Shown piece by piece: positions 1 to 9,610 of a stretch of 64,000 nucleotides of DNA. The notes under the pieces are model-generated. The model had not been told where the DNA came from. It did not search any database and worked only from the letters and a program-made list of their open reading frames with translations. The stretch's first letter is position 1; every line of letters begins with the position of its first letter. Both the position numbers and the translations under genes were made by a program. This stretch comes from RPQJ01 sp963746325 (GTDB lineage Bacteria > Pseudomonadota > Gammaproteobacteria > Steroidobacterales > Steroidobacteraceae), in assembly GCA_963746325.1 (NCBI GenBank), contig CAVVBC010000005.1, positions 620,001-684,000 of the forward strand, in the 5' to 3' direction.

Positions 1-477
1 GCGGGCTGCGTCGCGCGAGGCGCGCGCCTCGTCGAGCGTCGCGCGCGCCTGGTCCAGGCTGGACGCGCTCAGCAGCTGGCGCTGCACCAGGGTCTGCACC
101 CGGGTGAATTCGCTCTGCGCGGTGCGCAAGCCACCCTCGGCGCCGCCCAGCGCGGCGCGGGCTTCTTCGATCTCGCGCGGCCGCGGCCCCTGCTCGAGGT
201 CGGCGAGCCGGCGTTGCGCCTCGACCAGCGCGGCACGCAATTGCTCGATGCGCGGCTGCGCCGTGCCCGCCTCCTGTCGCACGAGCACCGCGCCGACGGG
301 CACGCGGTCGCCTTCGTGCACGGCGATCGCGACGATGCGCTCGTTGGATTCGGCGATCAGTTCAAGCCGGTCGCGTTCGACGGTGCCGTGGATTTCCATC
401 GGCTGCTCGCGCGCGCAGCCGGCGCTCAACGCCAGCGCCAGGATTGCGATCGGGCCGCAGGGTGCGAACCTAGGCAT
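1..477 (-). CDS. HlyD/MFP-family efflux periplasmic adaptor lipoprotein (partial, 3' end outside window)
   Basis: Reading leftward from an ATG at 477, 159 codons are visible before the window edge cuts the gene. The N-terminus is a lipoprotein signal ending in LSAGC at about residues 17-21. A short beta/biotinyl-lipoyl-like stretch follows (NERIVAIAVHEGDRVPVG), then an Ala/Glu/Arg-rich alpha-helical hairpin typical of HlyD-type adaptors. Such adaptors bridge an inner-membrane pump (RND or ABC) and an outer-membrane channel. The start overlaps the last 8 bases of the upstream tetR-type gene, so the two are almost certainly one operon and the regulator probably controls this pump. The pump genes themselves would lie to the left of the window. 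Confidence 0.85.
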   Translation of the reverse strand, partial: MPRFAPCGPIAILALALSAGCAREQPMEIHGTVERDRLELIAESNERIVAIAVHEGDRVPVGAVLVRQEAGTAQPRIEQLRAALVEAQRRLADLEQGPRPREIEEARAALGGAEGGLRTAQSEFTRVQTLVQRQLLSASSLDQARATLDEARASRDAAR

Positions 478-1150
478 CAGCCGTCTCCTCGCGTGCCGCG
501 CAGCCTTCGCGGAACAGGCGCAGCGTGTGGTCGATGAAGCGCTCGAGCGCCTCGCCTTCGGGCCGGAAGCCGAGCACGGGACCGGTCACGGGGAGCGATG
601 CGAACGGAAACACGCACAGGCTCAACAGCGACACCGCGGCGAACTGCGGGTCGATGTCGTGGCGCAGCTTTCCCTGCTCGCGTTCGCGATGAAGCACGGC
701 GACGAGTGCGGGAGCCGTGCGGCGGGCGAAGCGCTCGATGAACTCGTCCCGCAGGTGGCCGTTCTGCGCCAGCACTTCCTGGATGATGAGCGCCGGAAAC
801 CACGGGTTGGCGGCGACCATCTGCATGTACGCCCGCATGACCTGTTCCAGGCCGGGTCCGGCTGCGCCGGTTGCGGCACCCAGTTGCTGCACGGCGTCGA
901 TTAACGGTTGCACGGCAGCCTCGGTCATCGCGCGATAGAGGCCGAGCTTGTCCCCGAAGTAGTAATGGATCATCGCCGGGGTGGTGCCGGCGGCAGTCGC
1001 GATCCGGCGCATGCTGACCTCGCCGAAGCCGTGCTGCAGGAACAGGTTGCGACTGCACTCGAGCAGGGCGGCGCGGACGGCGGCATCCCCGCCCGGCGGT
1101 CGGCCGGGCCGTCTGGCTGCGGGTTTATCGGCCTGGGTCCTGTCGCGCAT
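470..1150 (-). CDS. TetR/AcrR-family transcriptional regulator
   Basis: The protein has 226 aa with the ATG at 1150; an upstream TTG at 1171 would add seven residues and lies inside the AT-rich palindrome, so it is less likely. Residues of about 25-70 form a TetR helix-turn-helix (MRRIATAAGTTPAMIHYYFG). The C-terminal half is the variable helical ligand-binding domain. The gene runs into the HlyD-type adaptor with overlapping ends, the usual layout of a repressor that controls its own efflux operon and responds to the exported compound. The inducer cannot be predicted. Confidence 0.9.
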   Translation of the reverse strand: MRDRTQADKPAARRPGRPPGGDAAVRAALLECSRNLFLQHGFGEVSMRRIATAAGTTPAMIHYYFGDKLGLYRAMTEAAVQPLIDAVQQLGAATGAAGPGLEQVMRAYMQMVAANPWFPALIIQEVLAQNGHLRDEFIERFARRTAPALVAVLHREREQGKLRHDIDPQFAAVSLLSLCVFPFASLPVTGPVLGFRPEGEALERFIDHTLRLFREGCAAREETADA

Positions 1151-1152
1151 GA

Positions 1153-1178
1153 TAATTAATCTATCATACAATTAATTA
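1153..1178. promoter_or_regulatory. Inverted repeat, probable TetR operator
   Basis: Perfect 8-bp arms TAATTAAT and ATTAATTA are separated by 10 bases in an AT-rich patch that stands out from the GC-rich surroundings. It lies 3 bp upstream of the regulator's ATG. Position and symmetry fit an autoregulatory operator overlapping the promoter. That this regulator binds it is inference. Confidence 0.5.
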
Positions 1179-1234
1179 AGTAGTGCAATAAAAGGCCGCA
1201 GCGCGGCCCATGCATCGGGGCATTGGCCGGGAAC

Positions 1235-3329
1235 TCAGCCGAGCAGGTCCGCCACCGAGACTGACCCGATCTCCGTCAGGGGCTTGGGCCCGCCGATCAC
1301 GAAGCCCTGCGCGTAATCGACGCCGATCTCCTGCAGTTTCTCCAGTGCAGCCTCGCTTTCGACGGACTCGGCGATCACGATCTTGCCCATGACGTGGCCG
1401 ATCTCCTTGATGGACCGCACCATCGCGTAATCGACCCGGTCCTGCGCCAGGTTGCCGACGAACATGCCGTCGATCTTGAGGTGGTCCACCGCCAGGGCCT
1501 TGAGGTACGCGAACGACGACACGCCGCTGCCGAAGTCGTCGAGCGCAAACGAGCAGCCCAGCCGCCGCAGCGCCATGATCAGCGCGTTCGCCCGGCCCAG
1601 GTTACCGACCGCGACGTTCTCCGTGGTTTCGAAACCGATGCGGCGAGGGTCGACGCCGCTCGACGCCAGGCTCTGGCGCACGAACTCGGCGGTTTCCGGA
1701 TCGGCCACGGTGTCCTTGGACAGGTTGATGAAGATCTTCGCGGCGCGCTTGAGCGCTTCGCCGTTCGCGCCGACCCACTGCAACGCAGTGGCGAGCACCC
1801 AGCGGTCGTAGCGGATGGACAGGTTGTAGCGCTCGACCGCGGGCAGGAACGCGCCCGGCGGCACGACGCGCCCGGATTCGTCGCGCATGCGCAGCAGCAT
1901 TTCATAGTGCGGCAGGCGCGGGGCGCCGCCCTCCGGCTGGCTCAGCGGACGTATCTCCTGCGCCTCGAGGAACAGCCGGTTCTCGACCAGCGCCCGCTTG
2001 GCGCGTGCCACCCATTCCATCTCGCCGTGCCGCCGCTCCAGCAGCTGCGAGTCTTCCTGGTAGATGGCGACGCGATTGCGGCCCGCGTCCTTGGCCGCGT
2101 AGCACGCCGAATCGGCGGCGTTCATGACCTGCGTGAGACGCTTGAAATGCGAGTCGATCACGACCAGGCCGATGCTGGCGCCGAGTGAAAACTTGTTGGT
2201 GCCCCAGATGAACTCGAACTGCTCGACGGTCTTGAGCAGGTTGTTGGCGATCTGCTCGGCGGCTTCGGCGCGGCAGTTGTGCAGCAGGACGGCGAACTCG
2301 TCACCGCCGAGCCGCGCGACGATGTCGTTGTTGCGCACCCGGTGCTGCAGCACGTCGCCCAGCTGGCGCAGGAGTTCGTCGCCTGCCACGTGGCCGCAGG
2401 TGTCGTTCACGATCTTGAAGCGGTCGAGGTCGAGGAACAGCATCGCGTGCTGGGCCCCGGTCGCCTGCGACATCTCGAGCGCGCGCTGCAGCCGCAGCTC
2501 GAGTTCGCGACGGTTGCACAGGCCCGTCAAGGCGTCGTGGCTCGCCTCGTACGACAGCTGCTGCGACAGCTCGTGCGCCGCGGTGATGTCCGTCAGCGTG
2601 CCTTCGTAGAACAGCACGCTGGCCTTCCGCGTCGCGCACGGCGCGGGAGTTCTCGAGCACGACGATCTTGCTGCCGTCCTTGCGCTTCAGGACCATCTCG
2701 GCGTTGCGGACTTCGCCGGATTCCTGCATCGCCAGGGTCCAGTTGGCGCGATGCTCAGGCTCCATGTAGACGTCGTGGGTGATGTCGAGCTCGAGCAGTT
2801 CGTCCTCGTTGCCATAGCCCAGCATGCGCACCAGCGCCGGGTTTGCGGCCATGAACTTGCCGTCGACGGTGGTCTGGAACACCCCGGCGGTCACGTTCTG
2901 GAACAGCTCGCGATAGCGCTGCTCCGACGCCTTCAGCGCCAGCATGGTGTGCGTGCGCTCGGTCGCGTAGCGCAGCACGCGCTCGACCAGCGTCGCCGAC
3001 AGGTGATCGCGCAGCAGGAAATCGAGCGCGCCGCGCGTAACCGCGTCCGTGCCCAGGTCCTCGGCGCCGTTCTCGACCAGCACCACGATCGGCACGTCGG
3101 TGGCCTTGGGCTGGATGCGCAGGAACGTCGTCAGGCCGCTGCTGTCAGGCAGCGAAAGGTCGAGCAGGATGGCGTCGACGCGTCCGTGCTTGATGCGGTT
3201 GAGGGCGTCGGCCAGGGTCGAGGTGACCTCCAGCCGGTACGGCTGGCCGCGGATCGCGCCCAAGGCATCGGCGAGCCGGGCCTTGTCGGCCGACTGGGCG
3301 CTGATGAGCAGGACGGTCGCTGTCGACAT
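1235..3329 (-). CDS. REC-PAS-GGDEF-EAL cyclic-di-GMP signalling protein (one frame break)
   Basis: About 697 aa if read through one frame break at 2621-2624, where GGCC would be GGC in an intact gene. Domains in order: receiver-like (1-125), PAS (about 135-250), GGDEF diguanylate cyclase (about 275-430, with RLGGDEFAVLL) and EAL phosphodiesterase (about 450-690). The EAL signature is EML rather than EAL, but DDFGSG and KIDGMF are kept. The receiver has an Asp at D57 (LLDLSLPD) but lacks the acidic pair after strand 1 (reads LLISAQSAD), so phosphorylation in the usual way is doubtful. Both c-di-GMP synthesis and hydrolysis are possible; the net activity cannot be told. It is a single gene with its ATG 90 bp from the next gene. 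Confidence 0.85.
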
Positions 3330-3420
3330 GTGGCATCGAGTATACGGCGCGTCCGACCGCCGAAACTGTGACGTCCCGCCTGCCTTGGGCCAGCGCGCCG
3401 CCCGCCGGCCCTGGCGTGCC

Positions 3421-4372
3421 TCAGAAAGTCAGCGGCTCGCGGAAATCCAGCGACTTGATGACGAGCACGTCGCACGGCAGGTGGTCGAGCACGCGCTCCG
3501 CGGTGCTGCCGAGGAAGATCTCGCGCAAGCGGCTGCGTGAAACGGCGCCCATCACCAGCAGGTCGACCTGCCGCTCGGCCGCGATCCGCGGCAGCACTTC
3601 GGCGGCGGAACCCTGCACCACCTGCACTGCCTGGTCGCCGAGACCATGCGCGCGCGCCAGCTCCTGCATGGCGGCGCTCACCCGCGCACGCTCCGACTCG
3701 AGCAGGCTGGTGCCGTCCAGCTCCGGCGCCAGCGGCACCCCGCCCATCGCCGAGGTCGCGGCCAGCAGCGCGGCCGGGAAGAAGACATGCACGGCCTCCA
3801 CCTCGCCGTCGAGCTGCCGCCCCAGGAACTGGGCGGCATCGAGCAGGTCGTGATCGAGGACCGCCGGCTTGTCGCCGTGATGGCCCGGATCGAGCGCCGC
3901 GAGGATTTTCGGCTGTGCGCTCCAGTGGGCGGTCCGGCTGAGCAGCAGGGGCACGGGGCAGCGGCGGATCAGGTTCCAGTCGGTATTGCTGAAAAGCGCG
4001 CGCCGCAACACGGAGTGGTAGTGCGTGTCCTTGAACTACCAGGTCAGGCTCGCACTCGGCCACGCGGCGCAGGATCCCTTCGTACAACGGGTTGTCCCAG
4101 TGGACGTGGGTGGTCACCTCGAGGCCGGTCAGGCGCAGTTCGGCCGCCATCTCCTCCAGGTGAGCCGCCCGCCTGGCCATGAATCCGGCGCGCAGCTGTT
4201 GCAGCACCGCCGTGTCGAAGAACGGCTGGCCGGTCAGCGCAGGGTCGAAATCGCAGGTGAACAGCTCGAGCGATGCGCCGGAGAGCCGCGCCAGCCGGGC
4301 TGCCTTGGTGGCGCCGACTTGGACATCCACGGTGGGATCGATCACGGCCAGGATGCGGTCGAGGCGTTGCAT
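3421..4372 (-). CDS. uspE: Tandem universal stress protein, UspE-like (one frame break)
   Basis: About 316 aa if the break at 4033-4035 (one extra base) is corrected. Two Usp domains are visible, at about 1-150 and 160-310. The first carries the UspE-like KDTHYHS stretch just after the break. The second ends with a nucleotide-binding-type segment (VMGAVSRSRLREIFLGSTAERVL, G-x9-G-S-type loop). It is transcribed divergently from ccoN, 211 bp away. UspE-like proteins are often made under low oxygen or stress, so co-control with the oxidase is plausible but not shown. The symbol rests on domain layout only. Confidence 0.8.
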
Positions 4373-4471
4373 GAGGTGCCTCCGCGGCACGACGGTGCCG
4401 CAAGTCGACAGTGCGACCGCCCGCAGCGGCCCCGCAATCGGGGAAAGTCGCTGCGGCAAATACCTACGGGC

Positions 4472-4488
4472 GCGGATTTCTGCCTACT
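4472..4488 (+). promoter_or_regulatory. Candidate FixJ-type site upstream of ccoN
   Basis: GCGGATTTCTGCCTACT lies about 96 bp upstream of ccoN. It shares GCGGATTT and a T-x-C-x-TA spacing with a sequence on the minus strand at 16071-16087, upstream of the orphan receiver gene, and more weakly with 13781-13797 upstream of fixL. The link to FixJ is inference from shared sequence and gene context. Confidence 0.25.
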
Positions 4489-4583
4489 GCCCTGTCGCGT
4501 CCATGATCTTTAGCATTCGCGTGCCGTCCGCTGCCTGTGCTGGATGGCAATTATTCCCATCCTCCCTGAGGCGACCGAAGAAA

Positions 4584-6000
4584 ATGACCGCCACGCATTA
4601 CAACGACAAGGTGGTCCGGCAGTTTGCGATCATGACCGTGGTCTGGGGTATCGTCGGCATGCTCGTCGGCGTCCTGATTGCGGCGCAACTGCTGTGGCCC
4701 GACCTGCTGCCCCCGTACTCGTTCCTGTCCTACGCACGACTGCGTCCACTGCACACCAACGCGGTCATCTTCGCGTTCGGCGGGTCGGCGCTCTTCGCGA
4801 CCTCGTACTACATCGTGCAGCGCACCTGTCACACGCGACTGTTCCTGGACAAGCTCGCGGCGTTCACGTTCTGGGGCTGGCAGCTGGTGATCCTGTCCGC
4901 GGCGATCACGCTGCCGCTCGGGCATGACCTCCGGCAAGGAATACGCCGAGCTGGAGTGGCCGATCGACCTGCTGATCGCGGTGGTCTGGGTCTCCTATGC
5001 CGTGGTGTTCTTCGGCACCATCGCGTTGCGCAAGGTCAAGCACATCTACGTCGCGAACTGGTTCTTCGCGGCGTACATCATCACGATCGCCGTGCTGCAC
5101 ATCGTCAACAGCATCGCCATCCCGGTCACGCTGACGAAGTCGTACAGCGTCTACCCCGGCGTGGTGGATGCGATGGTGCAGTGGTGGTACGGCCACAACG
5201 CGGTCGGCTTCTTCCTGACCGCAGCCTTCCTCGGCATGATGTATTACTTCGTGCCGAAGCAGGCGGGCCGCCCGGTCTACTCCTACCGGCTCTCCGTCGT
5301 GCACTTCTGGGCGCTGATCTCCACGTACATGTGGGCCGGCCCCCACCACCTGCACTACACGACGCTGCCCGACTGGGCGCAGTCGCTCGGCATGGTGTTC
5401 TCGCTGATCCTGCTCGCGCCGTCGTGGGGCGGCATGATCAACGGCATGATGACGCTCTCGGGCGCCTGGCATAAGTTGCGCACCGACCCGATCCTCAAGT
5501 TCATGATCGTGTCGCTCTCGTTCTACGGCATGTCGACCTTCGAAGGCCCGATGATGTCGATCAAGACCGTGAACGCGCTCTCGCACTACACCGACTGGAC
5601 GATCGGCCACGTGCACTCCGGCGCACTGGGCTGGGTGGCGATGATCTCCATCGGCACGATGTACGCGCTGATCCCGAAACTGTACGGCCGCGAGCAGATG
5701 TACAGCATCAAGCTCATCGACATCCACTTCTGGACCACGACCATCGGCGTGGTGCTCTACATCACCTCGATGTGGATCGCCGGCGTCATGCAGGGCCTGA
5801 TGTGGCGCGCCATGAACCCGGACGGCACCCTGACCTACGCGTTCATCGAGTCGATCAAGTCGACGTATCCGTACTACGCGGTCCGCCTCGCCGGCGGCAC
5901 GCTGGTGCTCGGAGGCATGTTCATCATGGCCTACAACGTCTGGAAGACGGTCGCGGGGCGCACGACGACCGCAGATTCGCCCGTCGTGCAGCCCGCCTGA
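4584..6000 (+). CDS. ccoN: cbb3-type cytochrome c oxidase subunit I (one frame break)
   Basis: Catalytic subunit of the high-affinity cbb3 oxidase: an inner-membrane protein that reduces oxygen to water at a haem b3/CuB centre. About 471 aa, multi-pass, if a break in the GGG at 4920-4922 (one extra G) is corrected; the upstream part ends ITLPLG and the downstream part resumes TSGKEYAELEWPIDLL. Ligand histidines are in place: RPLHTNAVIFAF, WYGHNAVGFF, HHLHYTTLPDW and IGHVHSGALGW. It starts the cco operon and is 12 bp from ccoO. The start is chosen at 4584 because the product then begins MTATHYNDKVV, as is usual for this family. Confidence 0.96.
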
Positions 6001-6012
6001 AGGTAATCACGC

Positions 6013-6621
6013 ATGAACCACGATGCAGTAGAAAAGAAAGTAGGCCTGCTCGGCGTGCTGATCGCACTGGTGATCAGCGTCGGCGGACTGGTCCAGATCG
6101 TCCCCCTGTTCTTCCAGGCCTCGGTGCGCGAGCCTGCGCCAGGCATCAAGCCTTACGAGGCGCTGCGGCTCGCCGGCCGCGACGTCTACATTCGTGAGGG
6201 CTGCTACCTCTGCCACTCGCAGATGATCCGGCCGTTCCGCTCGGAGACCGAGCGCTACGGGCCGTATTCGCTGCCGGGCGAGTCGGTGTACGACCATCCG
6301 TTCCAGTTCGGCTCCAAGCGCACCGGTCCCGACCTGGCGCGCGTGGGTGGCCGCTACTCGGACGACTGGCACCGCGTGCACCTGCTCAACCCGCGTGACG
6401 TCGTGCCCGAGTCGAACATGCCGCGCTTCCCGTGGCTGGCCGACGCCCAGGTGGACGGCGCGCTCACCGCGAAGAAGATGACGGCGCTGCGCAGGATCGG
6501 CGTGCCCTACACGGATGCGGAAATCGAAGGCGCCGCAGCCGCGGTGACGGGCAAGTCGGAACTCGACGCGCTCATCGCCTACCTGCAGGGACTCGGCACG
6601 AACCTGAAGGCAGGAAATTGA
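6013..6621 (+). CDS. ccoO: cbb3-type cytochrome c oxidase subunit II (mono-haem)
   Basis: 202 aa. An N-terminal membrane anchor (about 11-34) is followed by a periplasmic cytochrome c domain with one CXXCH at residues 64-68 (CYLCH). A methionine in the ESNMPRFPWL stretch is the likely axial ligand. CcoO passes electrons from CcoP to CcoN. Its length matches the family. Confidence 0.97.
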   Translation: MNHDAVEKKVGLLGVLIALVISVGGLVQIVPLFFQASVREPAPGIKPYEALRLAGRDVYIREGCYLCHSQMIRPFRSETERYGPYSLPGESVYDHPFQFGSKRTGPDLARVGGRYSDDWHRVHLLNPRDVVPESNMPRFPWLADAQVDGALTAKKMTALRRIGVPYTDAEIEGAAAAVTGKSELDALIAYLQGLGTNLKAGN

Positions 6622-6623
6622 GC

Positions 6624-6794
6624 ATGGACATCGGCACGGTGCGCGGATTGATCACGGCGATCCTGTTCGTCGCTTTCATCGCGCTGGTGTTCTGGGCCTA
6701 TAGCAGTCGCCGCAAGGCGGATTTCGACCAGCTCGCGCGCATGCCGCTCGAGGACGATCCGCCTGCAAGAGAACCAGGGAGCAAGACCCCATGA
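6624..6794 (+). CDS. ccoQ: cbb3-type oxidase small subunit IV
   Basis: 56 aa with one transmembrane helix (about residues 7-27) and a short polar cytoplasmic tail beginning SSRRKADFDQLA. Its place between ccoO and ccoP and its size identify it. CcoQ/FixQ stabilises the interaction of CcoP with the core complex. Its stop overlaps the ccoP start (ATGA at 6791). Confidence 0.92.
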   Translation: MDIGTVRGLITAILFVAFIALVFWAYSSRRKADFDQLARMPLEDDPPAREPGSKTP

Positions 6795-7690
6795 CTAGTG
6801 GTTGGAGCCTTTTCGTCGTCATCCTGACGGTCCTGAACATCGCAGCCTGTTTCTGGCTGCTGCGCTGGACGTCGAAGCCGCGCACCGCCAACGAGAAGAT
6901 CGGCGGCGGTGCCGATACCGGCCATGTCTGGGACAAGGACCTGCGCGAGTACAACAACCCGCTGCCGAAGTGGTGGCTGTGGCTGTTCTACATCACCATC
7001 GCGTTCGGCGTGCTGTACCTGGCGCTGTTCCCGGGCCTCGGCAACTTCGCCGGGATGAAGGGCTGGACGCAGTTGAGCCAGTACGAGGAAGAGAGGGCGA
7101 CTGTGGAAGCACGCGCTGCCGCGCTGCTGGCGCCGCTCGCGGTGCTGCCCGTCGCCGAGCTCGTGAACAACGAGCAGGCGATGTCGACGGCGCACAACCT
7201 GTTCCAGCAGAACTGCGCGCAGTGCCACGGCTCGGACGGCGGCGGCGCGGTCGGCTTCCCGAACCTGCGCAACGCGGACTGGCAATGGGGCGGCGACGCC
7301 GATGCAGTCGTCGCGACGATTGCCGCTGGTCGCGTCGCGGCGATGCCGCCGTGGGGCGCCGTCCTCGGTGACGATGGCGTCAACGAGGTGATCGCCTACG
7401 TGCAGACGCTGAGCGGCCAGCAGGCCGATGCGACGCTCGCAGCCGCGGGCGCCACGCGTTTCCAGACGGTCTGCTCCGCCTGCCATGGCATGGACGGCAA
7501 GGGCAATCCGCTGCTCGGCGCGCCGAACCTGACCGACGATGTCTGGCTGTACGGCAGCGACACCGCCACGCTCAAGAAGACGATCGTGGAAGGACGCAAT
7601 GGCCAGATGCCGGCGTGGAGCGACAAGCTGGGAGAGCAGCGCGTCAAGCTGCTGGCCGCATACGTCACGAAGCTGGCCGCGGGGCAGTGA
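6791..7690 (+). CDS. ccoP: cbb3-type cytochrome c oxidase subunit III (di-haem)
   Basis: 299 aa. Two N-terminal membrane helices are present, at about 5-25 and 62-82, followed by two cytochrome c domains with CXXCH motifs at residues 142-146 (CAQCH) and 228-232 (CSACH). It takes electrons from soluble or membrane c-type cytochromes and hands them to CcoO. The ATGA start overlap with ccoQ and GTGA overlap with the next gene indicate translational coupling. Confidence 0.97.
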   Translation: MTSGWSLFVVILTVLNIAACFWLLRWTSKPRTANEKIGGGADTGHVWDKDLREYNNPLPKWWLWLFYITIAFGVLYLALFPGLGNFAGMKGWTQLSQYEEERATVEARAAALLAPLAVLPVAELVNNEQAMSTAHNLFQQNCAQCHGSDGGGAVGFPNLRNADWQWGGDADAVVATIAAGRVAAMPPWGAVLGDDGVNEVIAYVQTLSGQQADATLAAAGATRFQTVCSACHGMDGKGNPLLGAPNLTDDVWLYGSDTATLKKTIVEGRNGQMPAWSDKLGEQRVKLLAAYVTKLAAGQ

Positions 7691-8016
7691 GCTTGGGCGT
7701 CGCTCCCGACGAGTACACCGGCAAGTTGCGCTGGCCACGCCTGGGACAGGACGTGGCCATCGTCTCGTGGCCGTCGTTTCTCGTCGCGAGCGTCGCGACG
7801 ATGGTGTGCTTCGGGTTCATCGACCCGTTGCTGGTGGGTAACGACGATTACCCGCCGCCCGCGTTCCAGACGCGGATGACCGGTTATGCAGTGGGCTTCT
7901 TCTTTTTCTGGCTCATCGCGGCTCTGTCGAGCCTGATGACGCTTTACCTGGTGCGCACAGCGCATCCCGAGCCGGCGGACGAGGGGACGGGCGACGGGAC
8001 GCGGAGTCCCGAATGA
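7687..8016 (+). CDS. Small two-helix membrane protein inside the cco operon, function unknown
   Basis: 109 aa from a GTG that overlaps the ccoP stop (GTGA); a TTG six bases later is the alternative. Two membrane helices are seen, at about residues 26-47 and 68-92 (the second very Phe/Leu-rich, GYAVGFFFFWLIAALSS). The tail is charged. It ends in an ATGA overlap with ccoG, so it sits between the oxidase structural genes and the assembly genes and is surely co-expressed. I do not recognise a named family; a role in oxidase assembly or stability is suggested only by position. Confidence 0.8.
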   Translation: MSLGVAPDEYTGKLRWPRLGQDVAIVSWPSFLVASVATMVCFGFIDPLLVGNDDYPPPAFQTRMTGYAVGFFFFWLIAALSSLMTLYLVRTAHPEPADEGTGDGTRSPE

Positions 8017-9399
8017 ACGACGTCAAGCCCGAAGTCGATGGCGAGCTGTATGCAGCCCGCCAGAAGATCTATCCCCGCGAGATCGGCGGCCGCTTCCAGA
8101 AGCTGCGCGTGTATGCCGTATTCGCGCTGCTCGGCCTCTACTACGTGCTGCCGTGGATCCGCTGGGGCGAGCGGCAGGCGGTGCTCTTCGACCTGCCCGC
8201 GCGCAAGTTCCATATCTTCGGCCTCACGCTGTGGCCGCAGGATTTCTATTTCCTGACGTGGCTGCTGATCATCGCGGCGCTGGCGCTGTTCTTCTTCACG
8301 GCGCTCGCCGGCCGGCTGTTCTGCGGCTATGCGTGCCCGCAGACGGTGTGGACCGAGACGTTCGTCTGGATCGAGCGCTGGGTGGAAGGCAGCCGCACGC
8401 AGCAGATGAAGCTGGCGCGCGCGCCCTGGAGCGTGCAGAAGGCGCTGCGCAAGGGCACCAAGTATTTCCTCTGGGCCAGCCTTCGCGCTGTGGACCGGCT
8501 TCACGTTCGTGGGCTACTTCACGCCGATCACCGAGCTCGCCGGCAAGGTCCTGACGTTCTCCACCGGCCCCTGGGAAACCTTCTGGGTCCTGTTCTACGG
8601 CGGCGCCACCTACGTCAACGCGGGCTTCATGCGCGAGCAGGTGTGCAAGTACATGTGCCCGTACGCGCGCTTCCAGAGCGCGATGTTCGACAAGGACACG
8701 CTGATCATCACCTACGACGAGGCGCGCGGCGAGCCGCGCGGCGCGCGCAAGAAGGGCACGGACGCGAAGGCGGCCGGGCTCGGCGACTGCGTCGACTGCA
8801 CGGTGTGCGTGCAGGTCTGCCCGACCGGCATCGACATCCGCAAGGGCCTGCAGTACGAGTGCATCGCCTGCGCGGCGTGCATCGACGCCTGCGACGAGGT
8901 CATGGACAAGGTCGGCTACCCGCGGGGCCTGATCCGCTACGACACGCAGCACGGGCTCGAGGGCAGGCCGAAGCATGTGCTGCGCCCGCGCACGATCGTC
9001 TACGGCACGCTGATCGCGTTGCTGATCGCCGGCTTCGCCTACACGATCACGCATCGCAACGTCGTCGCCGTCGATGTCCTCCGCGACCGCAACGCGCTGT
9101 TCCGCGAACTGCCGGGCGGCCTGATCGAGAACGTCTACAACGTGAAGATCATGAACAAGGACGCGGCGGAGCACGAGTTCACGATCAGCGCGACGGGCCT
9201 GCCGGGCCTGCAGGTCGATTACGGCGACGACGAAGTCGAAGTCGAGCCGGGCCACGTGCAGAGCGTCGCGGTGCGGCTGCGCGTGCCGCGCGCCGAACTG
9301 CGGGGCGGCGCGGACATCGTCTTCACGATCCGCACGACCGACGACGAATATCCGCTCGAGGCTTCCGGCAAGGCCCGTTTCCTGGCCCCCACGAACTGA
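8013..9399 (+). CDS. ccoG: Polyferredoxin for cbb3 oxidase assembly (one frame break)
   Basis: About 461 aa once the break at 8481-8484 (one extra base in CTTC) is corrected. An N-terminal membrane part carries the motif CGYACPQTVWTE. A central domain carries two ferredoxin-type 4Fe-4S cysteine sets (CVDCTVCVQVCP and CIACAACIDACD). A further helix follows, then a C-terminal periplasmic Ig-like domain. CcoG is a cupric reductase that prepares Cu(I) for the CuB site of CcoN. It overlaps the preceding gene by 4 bp. Confidence 0.95.
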
Positions 9400-9412
9400 T
9401 AGGCTTTCCCGC

Positions 9413-9610
9413 ATGAACAACCAGACCGAGCAGCCCTGGTACCGCCAGTTCTATCCCTGGATGCTGATCGCGTTGCCTGCCTCGGCCGTGATCGCCGGCT
9501 TCATCACGCTGTACCTCGCGATCGCGAACCCCGACACGCTGGTCCGCAAGGACTGCGTGCGCGACGGCGCGACGATGGTCTGCGGCGAGGACGTTCCGCG
9601 GAGACCATGA
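9413..9610 (+). CDS. ccoH: FixH/CcoH-like single-helix protein, short form
   Basis: 65 aa with one membrane helix (about 16-37) and a small extracytoplasmic tail containing two cysteines (KDCVRDG and MVCGED). It lies exactly where fixH/ccoH sits between ccoG and ccoI, but it is much shorter than classic FixH proteins of about 150 aa, which have a larger periplasmic domain. Its stop overlaps the ccoI start (ATGA). The name is given by position and topology; sequence support is modest. Confidence 0.7.
   Translation: MNNQTEQPWYRQFYPWMLIALPASAVIAGFITLYLAIANPDTLVRKDCVRDGATMVCGEDVPRRP

Noticed and set aside
104..904. Plus-strand frame over the HlyD and TetR genes
   Set aside because: Antisense to two clear minus-strand genes, with Ser/Arg/Ala-rich composition and no domain.
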